NCBI GenBank assembly: GCA_023055505.1
Contig: JALIRH010000148.1
Location: forward strand, 434,001 to 498,000
Length of the DNA stretch: 64,000 nucleotides
Direction of reading: 5' to 3'
Source: Callipepla californica brunnescens
Taxonomy: Eukaryota; Chordata; Aves; Galliformes; Odontophoridae
A program made the position numbers and the translations under genes. Position 1 is the stretch's first letter. Every line of letters starts with the position of its first letter. Below are positions 11,349 to 23,100 of the stretch, piece by piece. Below the pieces are notes generated by a model, which was given only the letters and a program-made list of their open reading frames with translations, was not told the DNA's origin and made no database searches.

Positions 11349-11975
11349 TACGGGTCCCTGTGGGTCTCTATGGGTCCCTGTGGGATCCTAAAGGTCCCAG
11401 TTTCTCTCTATGGGTCCCTATGGTTCTCTATGGGTCCCTATGGATCCCAATGTCTTTCTATGGGTCCCAGTGTTTCTCTATGGGTCTCTGAAGGAGTGCT
11501 CAGGCACTGGAATGGCCTGACCTCATGTATCTATGAATCTATGGGTCTCTGTGGGTCCCTATGGGTCCCAGTGTCTCTCTATGGGACCCTATAGCTCCCA
11601 ATGTCTCTCTAAGGGTCTCTGTGGATCCCTCTGGGTCTCTACGAGTTCCTATGGGTTTCTTTGGGACCCAGCGTCTCTCTATGGGTCCCTATGGGTCCCA
11701 GTGGGTCCCTATGGGTCTCTGAGAGTCTCTGTGGGTCTCATTGGGACCCCATGTTTCTCTATGGGTCCCTATGGCTCCCAATGTCTCTCTATGGGTCCCT
11801 ATAAGTCTCTATGGTCCCTGTGGGTCTCTATGGGTTCCAGTGTGTCCCTATGGGTCTCTGAGGGTCCCAATGGGTACCAGTGTGTCCCTATGGGTCTCTG
11901 TGGATCCCTATGGGCCTCTGTGGATCCCAGTGTGTCCCTACGGTTCTCTATGAGTCTCTATGGGACCCAGTGTCA
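11349..11975 (+). repeat. 10-bp minisatellite block 1 (GGGTCYCTAT)
   Basis: Degenerate tandem copies of GGGTCTCTAT and GGGTCCCTAT with interspersed AGTGTCTCTCTAT variants. A non-repeat insert at about 11490-11545 (GAGTGCTCAGGCACTGGAAT) resembles a CR1 tail. The GGG runs are spaced by 7 bases. Short open frames rich in LWVP and YGSL here are by-products of the repeat. Confidence 0.9.
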
Positions 11976-12104
11976 GTCTGAAGGAAGAGGAGCTGCTGCT
12001 CTGCCCCGCAGCCCCCTGGCTCACCTCGGAAGGTTTGTGGGGTGAGAGAGGGGAGGGGGGGAGGAACAGCCGTACTGTGTGTAGCCCCCATGGGCAGAGC
12101 TCAC

Positions 12105-12194
12105 CTGCAAGACGCCGTGCAGCTCCTCACCAATGCTGGTGCTGGGGCGGACAAACAGCAGCGTGTGCAGCATTTGGTCCAGAGCCCTCAGGGT
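12105..12194 (-). CDS. Candidate exon of a HEAT-repeat (maestro/MROH-like) protein
   Basis: A 90-bp phase-0 exon between a good acceptor (CATCCTTCCCACAG) and donor (GTGAGC). It encodes TLRALDQMLHTLLFVRP and then STSIGEELHGVLQ. The LxALDxMLxxLL and EELxxxLQ pattern resembles helices of maestro HEAT-like (MROH) proteins, which are numerous in birds; that is family memory, not a search. The frame is also open upstream to an ATG at 12263 without splicing, so it could be read as a first exon starting in the adjoining CpG-rich segment. No companion exon was recognised on the minus strand below it, because minisatellite begins 130 bp away. It may be an orphan exon or part of a broken gene. Confidence 0.4.
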
Positions 12195-12239
12195 CTGTGG
12201 GAAGGATGGGGGAGGGGAGCACAGCCAGACCCTGTCCTG

Positions 12240-12555
12240 CAATGAGGAGCCGCGCTTCCCCATCCCGCGCCCTCACTTGGCATGGCGGGCCGGGCACGGC
12301 CACCAGCACTGCGCACGCTCGGCTTCCCGCACCGCTCGTCCAATCGCCGCTCCTCTCGAGCTTTGGGTGACGGCGACTCCAGCCAATCGGCTCTGCGCAG
12401 GCCGAGGGGCGGGCGCCGCACGGGGCCAATCACGGCGCCGGAGCTCGAGCGGGAGAAGAGGCAGGGGGAGGGACTGCGTAGAACAGGCAGCGGTCGCAAC
12501 CAATGAGAAGGCCCGATGGGAAGGGCCGGCCAATAGGAGAGGCGGTGTCCGGGGC
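12240..12555. promoter_or_regulatory. CpG-rich promoter-like segment with five CCAAT boxes
   Basis: A GC- and CpG-rich stretch between the two minisatellite blocks. CCAAT occurs on the plus strand at 12341, 12383, 12426, 12500 and 12530, mostly in NF-Y-like contexts (CCAATCG, CCAATCA, CCAATGA, CCAATAG). There are also GGGCGGG and GGCGGTG GC-box-like sites. It could serve the candidate minus-strand exon at 12105-12194, or be bidirectional. No TATA box was seen. Confidence 0.6.
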
Positions 12556-13085
12556 TATGGGCCTAGGTGTCTCTATGGGTCCCTGTGGGGGTCCCATGGG
12601 TCTCTCTGTGGGCTCGTGTGGTTCTCTGTGGGTCTCCATGGATCTCTGTGAGTCCCTATGTGTCCCAATGGTCTCTATGGGTCCCTATGGGGTCTCTGGG
12701 TCTCTATGGGTCTCTGTGGATCCCCATGGGTCTCTCTATGGGTCCCTGTGGGACCCAATGGGTCTCTATGGGTCTCCATGTTTTTCTGTGGGTCCCAGCG
12801 TGTCCCTATGAGTCTCTATGGGTCCCAGTGTCTCTCTATGGGTCTCTGAAGGAGTGCTCAGGCACTGGAATGGCCTGATCTAATGTATCCATGAATCTGT
12901 GAGTTTCTATGTGGTCTCTATGGGTCTCCATGGGTCCCAGTGTCTCTATATGGGTCTCTGTGGGTCCCTATGGGTCTCTGTGGGTCCCTATGGGTCTCTG
13001 TGGGTCCCAGTGTCTCTCTATGGGTCTCTGTGGGTCCCAATGGGTCTCTATGGGTCCCTATAGGTCTCTCTATGGTCTCCACGGA
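12556..13085 (+). repeat. 10-bp minisatellite block 2
   Basis: The same GGGTCYCTAT repeat as at 11349-11975, in the same orientation. At about 12845-12900 it carries the same GAGTGCTCAGGCACTGGAAT insert and the following GGCCTGA and TGTATCCATGAATC, so the two blocks share ancestry beyond the 10-bp unit. Confidence 0.9.
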
Positions 13086-14576
13086 CCCATGGCCAGAGCC
13101 CCTCAGGCCCCTTGCTTCTGAGTCCTGGCAGTGCTTTGGATTGCAGCCTGCTGACAGCTGTGGGCATCTCCCCTTTTTTTTCCGCAGAAAACAAACCCAG
13201 CCCCTTCCTTGCATTCAATGGCAGGAGTTGGAGGTGCTCTCTTGGATTCCGGAGCATTCTGCCCTGTTATCTGCAGCACCACAACCTCTGCAGCTCCTGA
13301 GGTAGCCGGGCAGCAGGACATCCAGAAATGTGGAATGCTGTTTGACATTTTTGTCCCCACTCATCACTGGATTAGGTTTAGGGTTTGGGATCCGTGATTC
13401 CGCTTCCGAATGATACCTGTAACAACAAAATTAGTCAAACAGGTTTCTTTGGTTGGGTTAACATTCTTTCCTGGGCTCTTGTGCTAGAAATGCTTGTGAG
13501 TTTCATATTTTTACAGAGGACTTCCAGGGAAATGGATGAAACAGCGAGCAAATTAATACTGCTCTAATCCTAAAGCAGACCTCCCAGGCAGGCGTTGGAA
13601 CCCAAATGCCTCTTTTCAACCTTTAGTGTTGGATTTTGTTTCAAGTTCCCCAAAAAATATTGGAATATATTGGTTGGATGTAAACGTAGGTTGGAGGGTG
13701 TGGTGGTGTGGCGGTTATTGCTGGGGCGAGAGGGTCCTGGCTTCAGGCAGAGCATCTTGCTTACTATTCAGATCTGAGCTCTTCGTTCCCACAAAGCAAA
13801 CAGGAGAACTGGCAGGGCAAAACAAATCCCACAGTGTCCTCCAGCCTCTGCCTGCAGCAGCAGCCAAGTGAAAAACTGACCTGGAAATATGGTGGGTGCC
13901 TTTCTATCAAGTTCTGCTTTCCTTCCAGACTGCAGATTGTCGAGTTACAAGATGGAAGAAGAGAGAACTTTTTCCTTTTTGATAGAGTGCCCAGCCAGGA
14001 CAGTACAGGGCTCGTGTGGGCTTCCTAGGGTGGCTGAATCCCAGCGACTTCAACTAAAAGGAAAAAAGAAAAAAGGAGGGAAGCTGAATCATTTTCTGGC
14101 ATGATTCATTCATTTGAATGACCTTCCCTGCTTTTCGGTTGGATTACAGTGGAGGCGTGAAAGAATGGTAAAACTTGAATAATTTCTTCAGCTAAAGATG
14201 TGTCGCTTTTATATTGTCTGTTAATTTTACTCCCTGACACTGTACGTCACTCTTTTTGGGCTTTATCTGCCAATTCATCTATGCAATCTGCTATCCTGTC
14301 CCCGTTTTTAGCTCTCTTTTGATAGAATCATCCCCCAGGGCCAAGCTTGACCCGGGCTCATTAGGGTGAGGCTCAGTGCTGCCTGCCCCTGTGCCATGCC
14401 TGCAGCAGTGAGTACTGAGCTGTTATTTGGGAAGAGAATGTTTTCTACACTGTGCATGGTGGTGTGCTTTCCTGCACAAACCTTATCCTAATGTTCCACT
14501 GCAAGGCTTTACTCCTTCTGGAATGTATTATTATGATATAAAGGGACATCGTTTTCTTCTTATTATTATTTTTATT

Positions 14577-14599
14577 TGTGTGTGTGTGTGTGTGTGTGT
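14577..14599. repeat. (TG)n microsatellite
   Basis: About eleven uninterrupted TG dinucleotides. Confidence 0.95.
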
Positions 14600-17500
14600 C
14601 AGTCCTTATCTGCTTTAAAGGTTTATCTCAGGGATGTCAGAATATGCTTTTCTTATTATTCATGGTGTACAACTGAGAAATTCCTTTTCAGTTCGTCAGC
14701 TTTATAGGTGCTGAAATATCCCCATCTTTGCTGCTATTGAGACATAGGATGACCTACTGGGCATTGCTTGCTTGGGTATCACAGCCCTTCAAATATTTGG
14801 GGAACATTATTCGAACAAATTTCAAGTGACTCATGTAATGAGTACAATAGCTTGAAAACTGCTATAAATACAATTCATTATAAATCTGTTTATTTACACC
14901 ATTATCTTTCCAGATCCCAGAGGCTGGGGATCCCCAGAACATGCATTGCATCCAGAGCTACTAAAATGGTTGATGTAGGGATCCAATCCTGTTCTAACTG
15001 TCTTCCCTTATTTGTTTTCTTTCAGCTGCCTTTCAGTAAGTGTTTTGAGGCCTGAGCCTCCCAGCCACACAATCTCATTCTGGAGAGAGTTTGGCAGTGG
15101 TGGGCCACGAGCTGGGCTGCTAAGATGGCAGCAAAGACAATTTCTCACTGTGAGAACATAGGATTTGCACATGAAATACGAAAAACATGAAGTGAAATTG
15201 AAGCTGAGCTAACAGCATCTGACATTGCCCAAGCTCCCACAGCACTTCAGCCAGTCAGCCATCTCCATTCGCAGTTCTTTTTGGTAGAGACAGAGCTGTG
15301 TGTTGCAGACTGATGTAAGATCAGCTGAGAGGTTGCTAATCTCGTGTGTGGGATGTGTTTCTCCTGTAACCAATTTGGGAGCAATAAGATGGGCAGTTTG
15401 CCTCCTCTGGAAGGATGTTCAGGCATGCTCCGTGGCAGACAAAAGCCTCGGCATTTTTCTGAAGGTGATTTGCACAACAGAAATTCCTGAGAAATGTACA
15501 CCCCAGGCCTCTGAGAAATGTTAGAAAAGTGAAGGTCAGGAAATGGCTGAAGGTCTCTCAAGGTGTTTTTGTATTTTCTCAAACCACGCACTCCGTGTAT
15601 CCATATGTCTGACAGCTTTCCAAGTCCTCCTCATTCCTCCTTTGTGGCTGTTTGTTAGACAGCGATGTCTCTGAGCTGGAACACAGGCTGCAGCTGTACG
15701 AGGCTTTGTTGGGATGCAGGATTCAGCTCACTCGTGTCTCTTGATGAACAGGGTGGCTCCACAAGGAGATGTTCTTCTCCAGAACCTCAGTGTGAAGATC
15801 CAAATGATTTGAATGGGGAAATAGGAGAATCGGGGCTGCCCGGGTTGGAGTCTCAAATTTATTTTGGTGTTGCAGAAGTTTTGCTCCAAGGATGAGGTTG
15901 GGCTGCAGCAGCGCAGTGCTTCCCATGGATGGGATCCATGTGAGAGACTGTGGGGGACCATCCTCACTCCTCTCCTTGCTGCCTCTCTTTTGGATTCCTA
16001 GGGGAATTTAGTGTCACAGCTATCCTTTTGGGGCTTCCCACTGAAGAGGATGCTGCTCAGCTGGGCACAGGTGGGTCTCACTTTTCCTTACCTTTGGGAA
16101 GGATGAGTGTGTGTGCAGCCACAAAAGTTGTGACTGCAGTTGTCAGAGAGGCCCTGTGATCAGAGGTAAAATGCACTAAGTGAAGCAGAGCTCTCGAGTT
16201 GTCCCTTGGGTGAATCTTGGACAGTGGGTGAGGAGAAGCCTTACATGCCAGCAGCTGTCAATAGAGTGATGTGAAAACAAGGTTAAACTGCTGTATTGGT
16301 TAAAAAATATGTGGGTGCTACGTAACAAACAGTAGGGCATCAGTAAGGCAGGGTGACTGCTGCAGATTCCTTTACCTGGCCTGATTTCACACGCTTTGTT
16401 TATATGTTCCTGTCTTGTAAATTTGGATTTGAGGAAATCCCAGCCTTTTATGGTAGTGTCTGAGGGGCTGGAATGCTGTCACAGCCATTTCTGATTCCTC
16501 ATCTTGATGGGCACGTGATTGCTGGGATTCCTTACTTGTAGAGAAAACCGGTTGTGATAGAAATTGAGTTCTGTACTTGTTAATCAAACCACCACTACCA
16601 CATTTTGTGTGTGTCCTAGTACTGGAAGCAGAAGCTTTGTTACTGGGAAGAACAGAGCCATTGGCTGGGCTCTCGCGCCGGGGATGTTGGAGTAGGGGAG
16701 CCCTGAGATCCTCCCAGTTGACTGTGGGTTGGGGAGATGAAGCTTTGGGTTGTGAGGCTGAGCCTGCAGCCTCATGAGAGCAGGGTGGGATGCCTCGCAG
16801 TGACTAGGTAAGAGCCGCCTTTCGGGAGGAGGTGACCTGCTGCATCCCCACACTGCTTCAGCACAGAGCTTCCTCACACGCCATGCCCGGTGCTGGGCCT
16901 GGTCACTGCACTGCCGAGCAGTGAGGAAACGGTGCCCCACAGCTGGGCCATCGTCAGCATCCAGCATCGCTTCCTGCTGCGTGCAGAGGGCAGTGAGGCT
17001 GTTGCATGATCTGACTGTACGGATTGGGGGTGTCACACCCAGCAGAGCCCGAAATAATGCCTGCCATTTCTGCAAGCTCCCGTTCTTCATTATTTTACCC
17101 AGGAGGTGTGTACGTGAGTCAGTTCCTGTGTAACTCACAAGCAGGCTTCAGTTTGGATGGTCAGAAGAGCAGATAGCCCTAGAAAGTGAGGAGCCCCATT
17201 GTGGTGGGACCTCTGGATTTAGGCCTCCTCTGGAAGTTTTCTTGCATTTTACTGCTTCAAACTCATTTTGATCTGCACAGGGAGCGCTCACCAGCTGTTG
17301 GTCAGGATGGCTTTTCGGGGTCTGCAATAAAATGTTGGTTTGATAGCCCTGCATCTAATGCTTTGCAGCATAAGTGTAACAATCCCTCTGTTTCCAGCTT
17401 TCACCCCAACCCAAGCAGCAGGTTTGCTCAGTGCAAACCCCCGCACTCAGATCCAACCCCAGAACCCCCTCCTTCCCCTCTTCCTCTCTTTTTCTATTTA

Positions 17501-17850
17501 TTTATTTCTTTTAAACCGCCCCCGTTCCCTTTTGAATCGGCGTATGAGAGAATGTCTAAAGCCAGAGAGGGATGGAAACGTTTTCTCCTCAGTGAGCTCA
17601 GGGTGGGGTGGAAAGCGGAGGGGGCTGCGAGGGGGCAGTTTGAAAACCAGAAACCATGTGGCAGCGTGCACGCAGGGCCCAGCTGATGTGAATGAGCTAT
17701 TGAGAGGGGAGAGCCTTGCTGCCTAGCCCAGCATTAGAAAAACGGAGAAACCCTGAGTTTGCCCTTTTCTTTTTTTCCCCTCAAAGAAAAAAAGCTGTGC
17801 CTCTCAGAATAAATGAGAGAAACTTGTAACTTGCAAGTTACTGAAATCTG

Positions 17851-17895
17851 CTTTCTTTTTCTTTCTTTTTTTTTTTTTTTTTTTTGGGGGGGGGG
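17851..17895. repeat. Poly-T/poly-G tract
   Basis: A T-rich run with CTTT interruptions passes directly into ten Gs. Confidence 0.9.
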
Positions 17896-18979
17896 ATGGG
17901 ATTTGCACTGATTGAATCACAAGTTTTCATTCCTGTTTTGGGGAAGTGCTGAGCCTGAAGTTGTCTGTCTATCATCCACCTGGCCCCAGGGGACAGGGAA
18001 ACACAGCCGTCCTCCCCAAACCTCTCCCAAAACATGTCCCTTTGCTTCTCCATCTTTGCACGGAACTGAGGGCCCGAAGGAGGAGGTGGAAGGAGCTGCT
18101 GAAGGAAAGCTGCTGCTTTTTCTTCCTCCACTCCCTTCACTCCCTTCTTTTTTCTTTTATTTTCTCTTTCTTTCTGAGATGAATCACGCTCCCACAACTG
18201 CAAAGACATTTTCAAAGCTGAGAACACTGGTGGTGCAGTACTAAAAAGGCAAGTGAGGCCGTCCCAGCCCAAGCCAGGAGGGAGTGGCTTTATTTCATTA
18301 TTTTCTTTCCTTTTGCCCCCTGCTGTCATTAGAAATTTAAACTTAATGCAGAACCGAGCCCTCCTGCCCAGTGAACGGTGGACGGACTCAAAAGGAAGAA
18401 AACACCTTTTTTTTTTATCGTTTCTTTCATCCTTGAGCGCTGAAAGAAAATTCACACTGGTGACAGCATTTACTTTTGGATACAGTGATCGACTTCTCTC
18501 TTTTTTTTTTTCCTTTTTTTTTTTTTCCCCATCTGAATCAGACACGTCGTGGCTGAGCCTACCTCCTGCTTTTCTCCCTCGGAGCATCAGGGTTCCTGTT
18601 GCATCTGTCTGGCTTTTGTTCTCTACCAGAATTTTCATTCTGATGCTTTTCAGATACCAAAGTTGTCTGGAAAACTTTTTTCTATTCATATAACAGGAAG
18701 GGTGATACCATTCTTAGCAGCTACAGAAGAAATAACAGTCGTATGTAGAAAGCTCTCTCGATGTACCTTCTGTTTTCTCTAAGTTCCTGTGTTTGTATAA
18801 GCAGATCTGTTCCAAGAAGACGTTATCAACCCGTCGCAGCTCTGGGATTTTCTTTTTCCTGTTGAGAGGCTCGGAGCAGCGGGGACTTCTCCGAGCATGC
18901 GTGCATGTGGCCAGGAGCACCGCAGGCACTCCGGGGTTCGTGGTGGGCTCTGCTCCCCACACTTTGCCTCTGCTCACAG

Positions 18980-19073
18980 CCCCGAGGACAAAATGTACGA
19001 ACAGCACGAGAGGCGATCCAGCCTGTGCGACATCTCCGAGGTGGACAGGACTGCAGATGTGGTGTTGTTAAAG
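18980..19073 (+). CDS. Candidate exon of an unrecognised gene
   Basis: A pyrimidine tract ending CTGCTCACAG precedes it and a GTATGA donor follows. The frame reads PEDKMYEQHERRSSLCD, then ISEVDRTADVVLLK. The residue mix looks like real protein (charged, no low complexity), and the exon end is in phase 0, matching the next candidate exon. An in-frame ATG at 18993, or one further upstream at 18897, could instead make it a first exon. I do not recognise the family. Together with 19732-19815 it would form the C-terminal part of a protein, or a very small protein of under 90 residues. It could be fortuitous; the main support is the paired splice sites and matching phase. Confidence 0.4.
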
Positions 19074-19731
19074 GTATGATGGTTGCTTACATTGCTTCTC
19101 CTGCTCCTTCCTTTTCTCGGGTGCTGCAGGGAGGGGGTTCAGGTGGAGGAGCTTGTACCCTTGACCATGTGGATGGGTTGCAGTGGTGATGCTTGGCATG
19201 AAGTGGTTTGCTATTATCTTGGAATTATCCATGGTAGCACGCAACCACTCTTCCAGAGAACCCTTCTGGCCATCATCCCTGTACCCCTGTCCTCTCTGCC
19301 CTTGAACACTCCCGCTGTATTTTGCAAACTTCACAAGTTGCAGGTGGTCTTTCTGTGCCGTTCAGTCAAGGATTTTCATTTCCAGTGTTGATTTTTGGAG
19401 TGAAATGTGTCCACAATGTGCCTTATTTTGCAGGTACTCATCTGTCTCAACATTTTCTGGTTTTCCCAAATCAATGCCAGCAGAATCATTAACTGTATCA
19501 GTGGCTGAAAGCCTAAACAGGTTTTCCTACTGCAAAGAATCTGTACATGCTATGAGCCCTGTGAATCCTCACCATTTGGGAGGCTCAGAGCTCTGTGCAC
19601 AAGGAGGAACCCTGGCAATTATCTGAAACCAAAGGGTGAGATCCCATCCGTACAGCGTAATTCAGCATCTCTGATGAACTTTAACTGAGTACACAGTCTT
19701 TGTCTTTAAAACGAAAATTTTTTGTTTGCAG

Positions 19732-19815
19732 TATGACAGCTTGGAACCTGATACACTATGGACTGGCTCCTCCACGACAAAGACCATGAAGTTTAACAGT
19801 GTAAGCACAATGTAG
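19732..19815 (+). CDS. Candidate terminal exon of the same unrecognised gene
   Basis: A strong acceptor (TTTTTTGTTTGCAG) precedes TAT. The phase-0 frame reads YDSLEPDTLWTG and STTKTMKFNSVSTM, then TAG at 19813-19815. Two AATAAA signals follow at 20093 and 20178, as expected for a 3' untranslated region of a few hundred bases. A GTAAGC within the exon at 19801 could instead be a donor, making the exon internal. Function unknown. Confidence 0.4.
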   Translation, partial: YDSLEPDTLWTGSSTTKTMKFNSVSTM

Positions 19816-20177
19816 GAGAACTGGGCTGAGTCGTGTCACTGCATGAAGCCTGTCACTACAGAGTCTGTGAAGTCTGTATACCAGACACTATGCAGCAAAC
19901 AAGCTCCAACTCTGAGGCCATTAAACTGCAGATTCTGAAGCCTTGATAGAATTTGTCAAAGTATAATCCCATCACTTAACTGAGCAGGCAGACCAAAGAG
20001 GTACAGACACCCACAGAACTCATCTTACTGACCTGTCCAAGAAAAACCAACCAAACAAAACAAAAAAAAGCTTTTGCTTTCAATTTTTCAAATAAACTAC
20101 TTTTCCACTGAGTGTTCTTGCAGAGTAATCCATCTACACATACATGCACTTATGTGATTGTATTAGTATTTCTTTCC

Positions 20178-20183
20178 AATAAA
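20178..20183 (+). terminator. Candidate polyadenylation signal
   Basis: AATAAA about 360 bp after the stop at 19815. A second copy is at 20093-20098. Both suit the plus-strand candidate gene. Confidence 0.35.
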
Positions 20184-23100
20184 AGTGCATCAGTGTTGCC
20201 TTTGGAAGAATGGTTATAGGGGGAAAAAAAAAAAGTAAACCGAAAAAGAAAATCCAGAAGCACAGCCAATAACATCTCAGAAAGAAATCCAACTAGAACA
20301 AATGAATATAAATCATATGAAGGAAATCCAAGAAACGTTCAAGAATTCCTCAACAGGAAAAGAAGAACAAAAAATATCATTTCCTACTATGCAGATCCAG
20401 TAACACTCAAGGTATGAATAAATACAAGCAAGAGAAACTCTAAAATATAATTTTATATAATTGGATTCTATTTAAGTGAATCTTATATTTGACCTTACTA
20501 GACCAAAAACATCAACAAGGAATTAGGGAATGCTCCCAGGAATTCTCCTGGGCAGTTAATCTTTTAAAAGGCAAAAGAAAATGAGCAGGGCTCAGTTGCT
20601 AGGTAAGCAAATTCCAAGCAACAGCACCAGTTAAGAAGCCAATTAGCATATACAAGACGTTTTCAAGAACAAAACTCAGAAAATTAAAATACAAGCTGAA
20701 ATTCAGTTTTAATCCTATAGTATGTATTAACTAAGCTGCAAACATCACTGTCTTTGTCACCCACAGTCTTACAACACTATGCAAGTCCTACATATGTCAT
20801 TATGTTACGCGCAAGTTTAATTGCATTTTTGTATACAGAAAAAGTATGACTTGCATAAGAAATCAGTGGAAGAAAACAAAGAACAGGCCCAATGCACGAT
20901 TTTGCAGATATCCTTATCTCATTAAAAGGAATAAAAACCTCTTGTGGTAGCCAAACCTTTGGGAGACTTACTATTAAAGATCCTTTTGGGGGGAAATTCA
21001 CCACTGTTTTGTAATTAAATCCCCCACCAGAAAAATGACAGACTGCACAGTCTGTCTTTTGCAGCTTTTGTGATTGGCAATTAAGGCTACTAATATCACA
21101 GACATGAACACGCAGCTGGCAGCAGATACTGGAGGAGCTCTCATTTAAAATGAGCCCGCTCATGTTGCATCAGAGAACACCACAGTTAACACCCTTAACA
21201 GAATGCAATGAAAATTTATCTTCTCTGAGAACTTATCCACAAAAGACCAGTCATTAGGTACAGTAGAAATCACTCTGTACTACATGCTGCTTTGCCTTTT
21301 GTTTGCTTCTTTTAACTATCATGTGATATTTTCAACACAACTAGATTTCTCTTTGTCCTAATGAGCTTTCCAGGTCTCACACCCCAAACATATCCCAAAC
21401 AGACGTTTCCTTAAAAATAATACTTTCATGTAATGCCCAAGGCAGCAACACATCAGAAAAGTCTCTGATGAGAACTAGGACTTCAGCCTGTATACATAAA
21501 AGACTCACAAGTTTTATCCAGATTTGTTCTCCAAACTAACAAAGAACGTACATTTATTCTTTCTTCCAAGAAGCACTGAATTCAAGAATATACTCAAGTA
21601 ATCCTCCCCATGGCTTCCATACTGCTTTTTTTATTTATTTGTTTTCCATAATAAAGCTCACAGACTTGGAAAATTTATACACACGTTGATTTATCTGGAG
21701 TCAAATTCCAAGAAGGGCCAGCAGATGGATCTCCTCCATCCTGGACTTTAGATCAGGAACAATAAAGAAGGATTCTGAATATTGCTCTGAGGAATCAGAA
21801 ATTCAGGTCATGATTCCAGGAGACTGCTCCACAGATGGTGCTGTGTATGTACCGGGTGATTTCTTCTACTCCTCATCTTACACACTGGAAAGACCTTTCT
21901 CAGCTCTGCCCCTGGAAGAGGTCAAAGGTCTTATTCATAGCTATGATCTCTCAAGGGAAATGCATTTCTTGTGTAAAAATGAAACTAAAGCACTAATTCA
22001 GGAAGGTAGCTCCTAAATTACTGAGACAGTAATCTAGACAGACAGTCATTTGTCAGATACCCTTAGACAGTGGGTGGACGGATGGTAAGGCATTGAAAAA
22101 AGTGTTTAATAACACTTACCCATCTGTAAGGCTCTGTTCTCACAGGAAACTGCTGTTTGCAATTTCCAAATCTTGAGCAAATGCATTAGCCTCCACCTCA
22201 CACTAACAGAACCCAACCGCTAACAATCTGAGATATTAACAACAGCTCATCTTCTTGTCTGCTCGTATTTTTCTCCCTATGCCTTCAGTACGCTGCAGTG
22301 CCTGCAGTTCCCTCATACAGGATCACAGCACAGCTGGATTGGAAGGGACCTTAAAGACAGATCACCTAGCTCCAACCCTTTGCCATCCACCTTCCAACTA
22401 CATCAGGCTGCTCATATGGCATATGTCTCTCCTTCATTCAGGGCATCACAGGCCCAAAAACTGCTGCTAAAAGCTTAAGAATTCTATCTGCTTCCCCTTC
22501 AGTAGGGAAAGGGTTCCACCTTCAGCCATTCTCTATTTTAAATTTCAAAATACAGCTTCCAGTATCAGCCAATAGATCCAAGAGATACAAAGGGTGGACA
22601 GACAAAGCTTAATGTGTCTTGCTTCCTTTGGAATACCAGGTAAAAGAAAAATCCTAAAAAAAAAAACAATCCCACACAGAATAAAAGTAAAATAAACTTA
22701 TATCATACACTACTGTTACGAGAATTCTTAATTAAGAATTTTCCACATTTCATGAACAACACGCAACTGTCATAAAATCACAGCTTACATCCATTTCCAT
22801 GTTAATGGACTGTTCTGCTGAAATATCTATGGAAAGAGAGATATATCCAGGGAGATGTAGATTGCAGCCCCTCTCTTGTCTGTCACCAGATCCCATCATA
22901 CACCTTTTCAGCTGTCAGGTCTTACATTTCTTCACCACTGTGACAGCAGTGCCTGACATTCAGACAGAGGATACAGTTGCACAATGTAGCAAAGAAGAAA
23001 AAAAATAATAAAAAAAAAAAAAATCAAACCCTAATCATTGTTCCACGTAATGGTGACCACAGCTCTGCATCAATTTGGGTGGGACAGGCATCACGTTAAA

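Larger units (their letters stand above)
13086..18979. other. No gene recognised; non-coding with simple repeats
   Basis: I recognise no protein family here on either strand. It holds a (TG)n run at 14577-14599, a poly-T/poly-G tract at 17851-17895 and T-rich runs near 18500-18530. A 283-codon minus-strand open frame at 17838-18689 is lysine-rich because of these tracts and looks fortuitous. If the exon at 18980 belongs to a larger plus-strand gene, earlier exons could lie here unrecognised. Confidence 0.5.

Noticed and set aside
11349..13085. Telomere-like repeat
   Set aside because: The GGGTCYCTAT unit is not the vertebrate TTAGGG repeat and does not contain it.
16584..17138. 184-codon minus-strand open frame
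   Set aside because: No recognisable family, no promoter or splice support; plausible by chance in this GC-richer stretch.
17838..18689. 283-codon minus-strand open frame
   Set aside because: Its lysine- and glutamate-rich runs come from T-rich tracts on the plus strand; no domain and no splice context. Probably chance.
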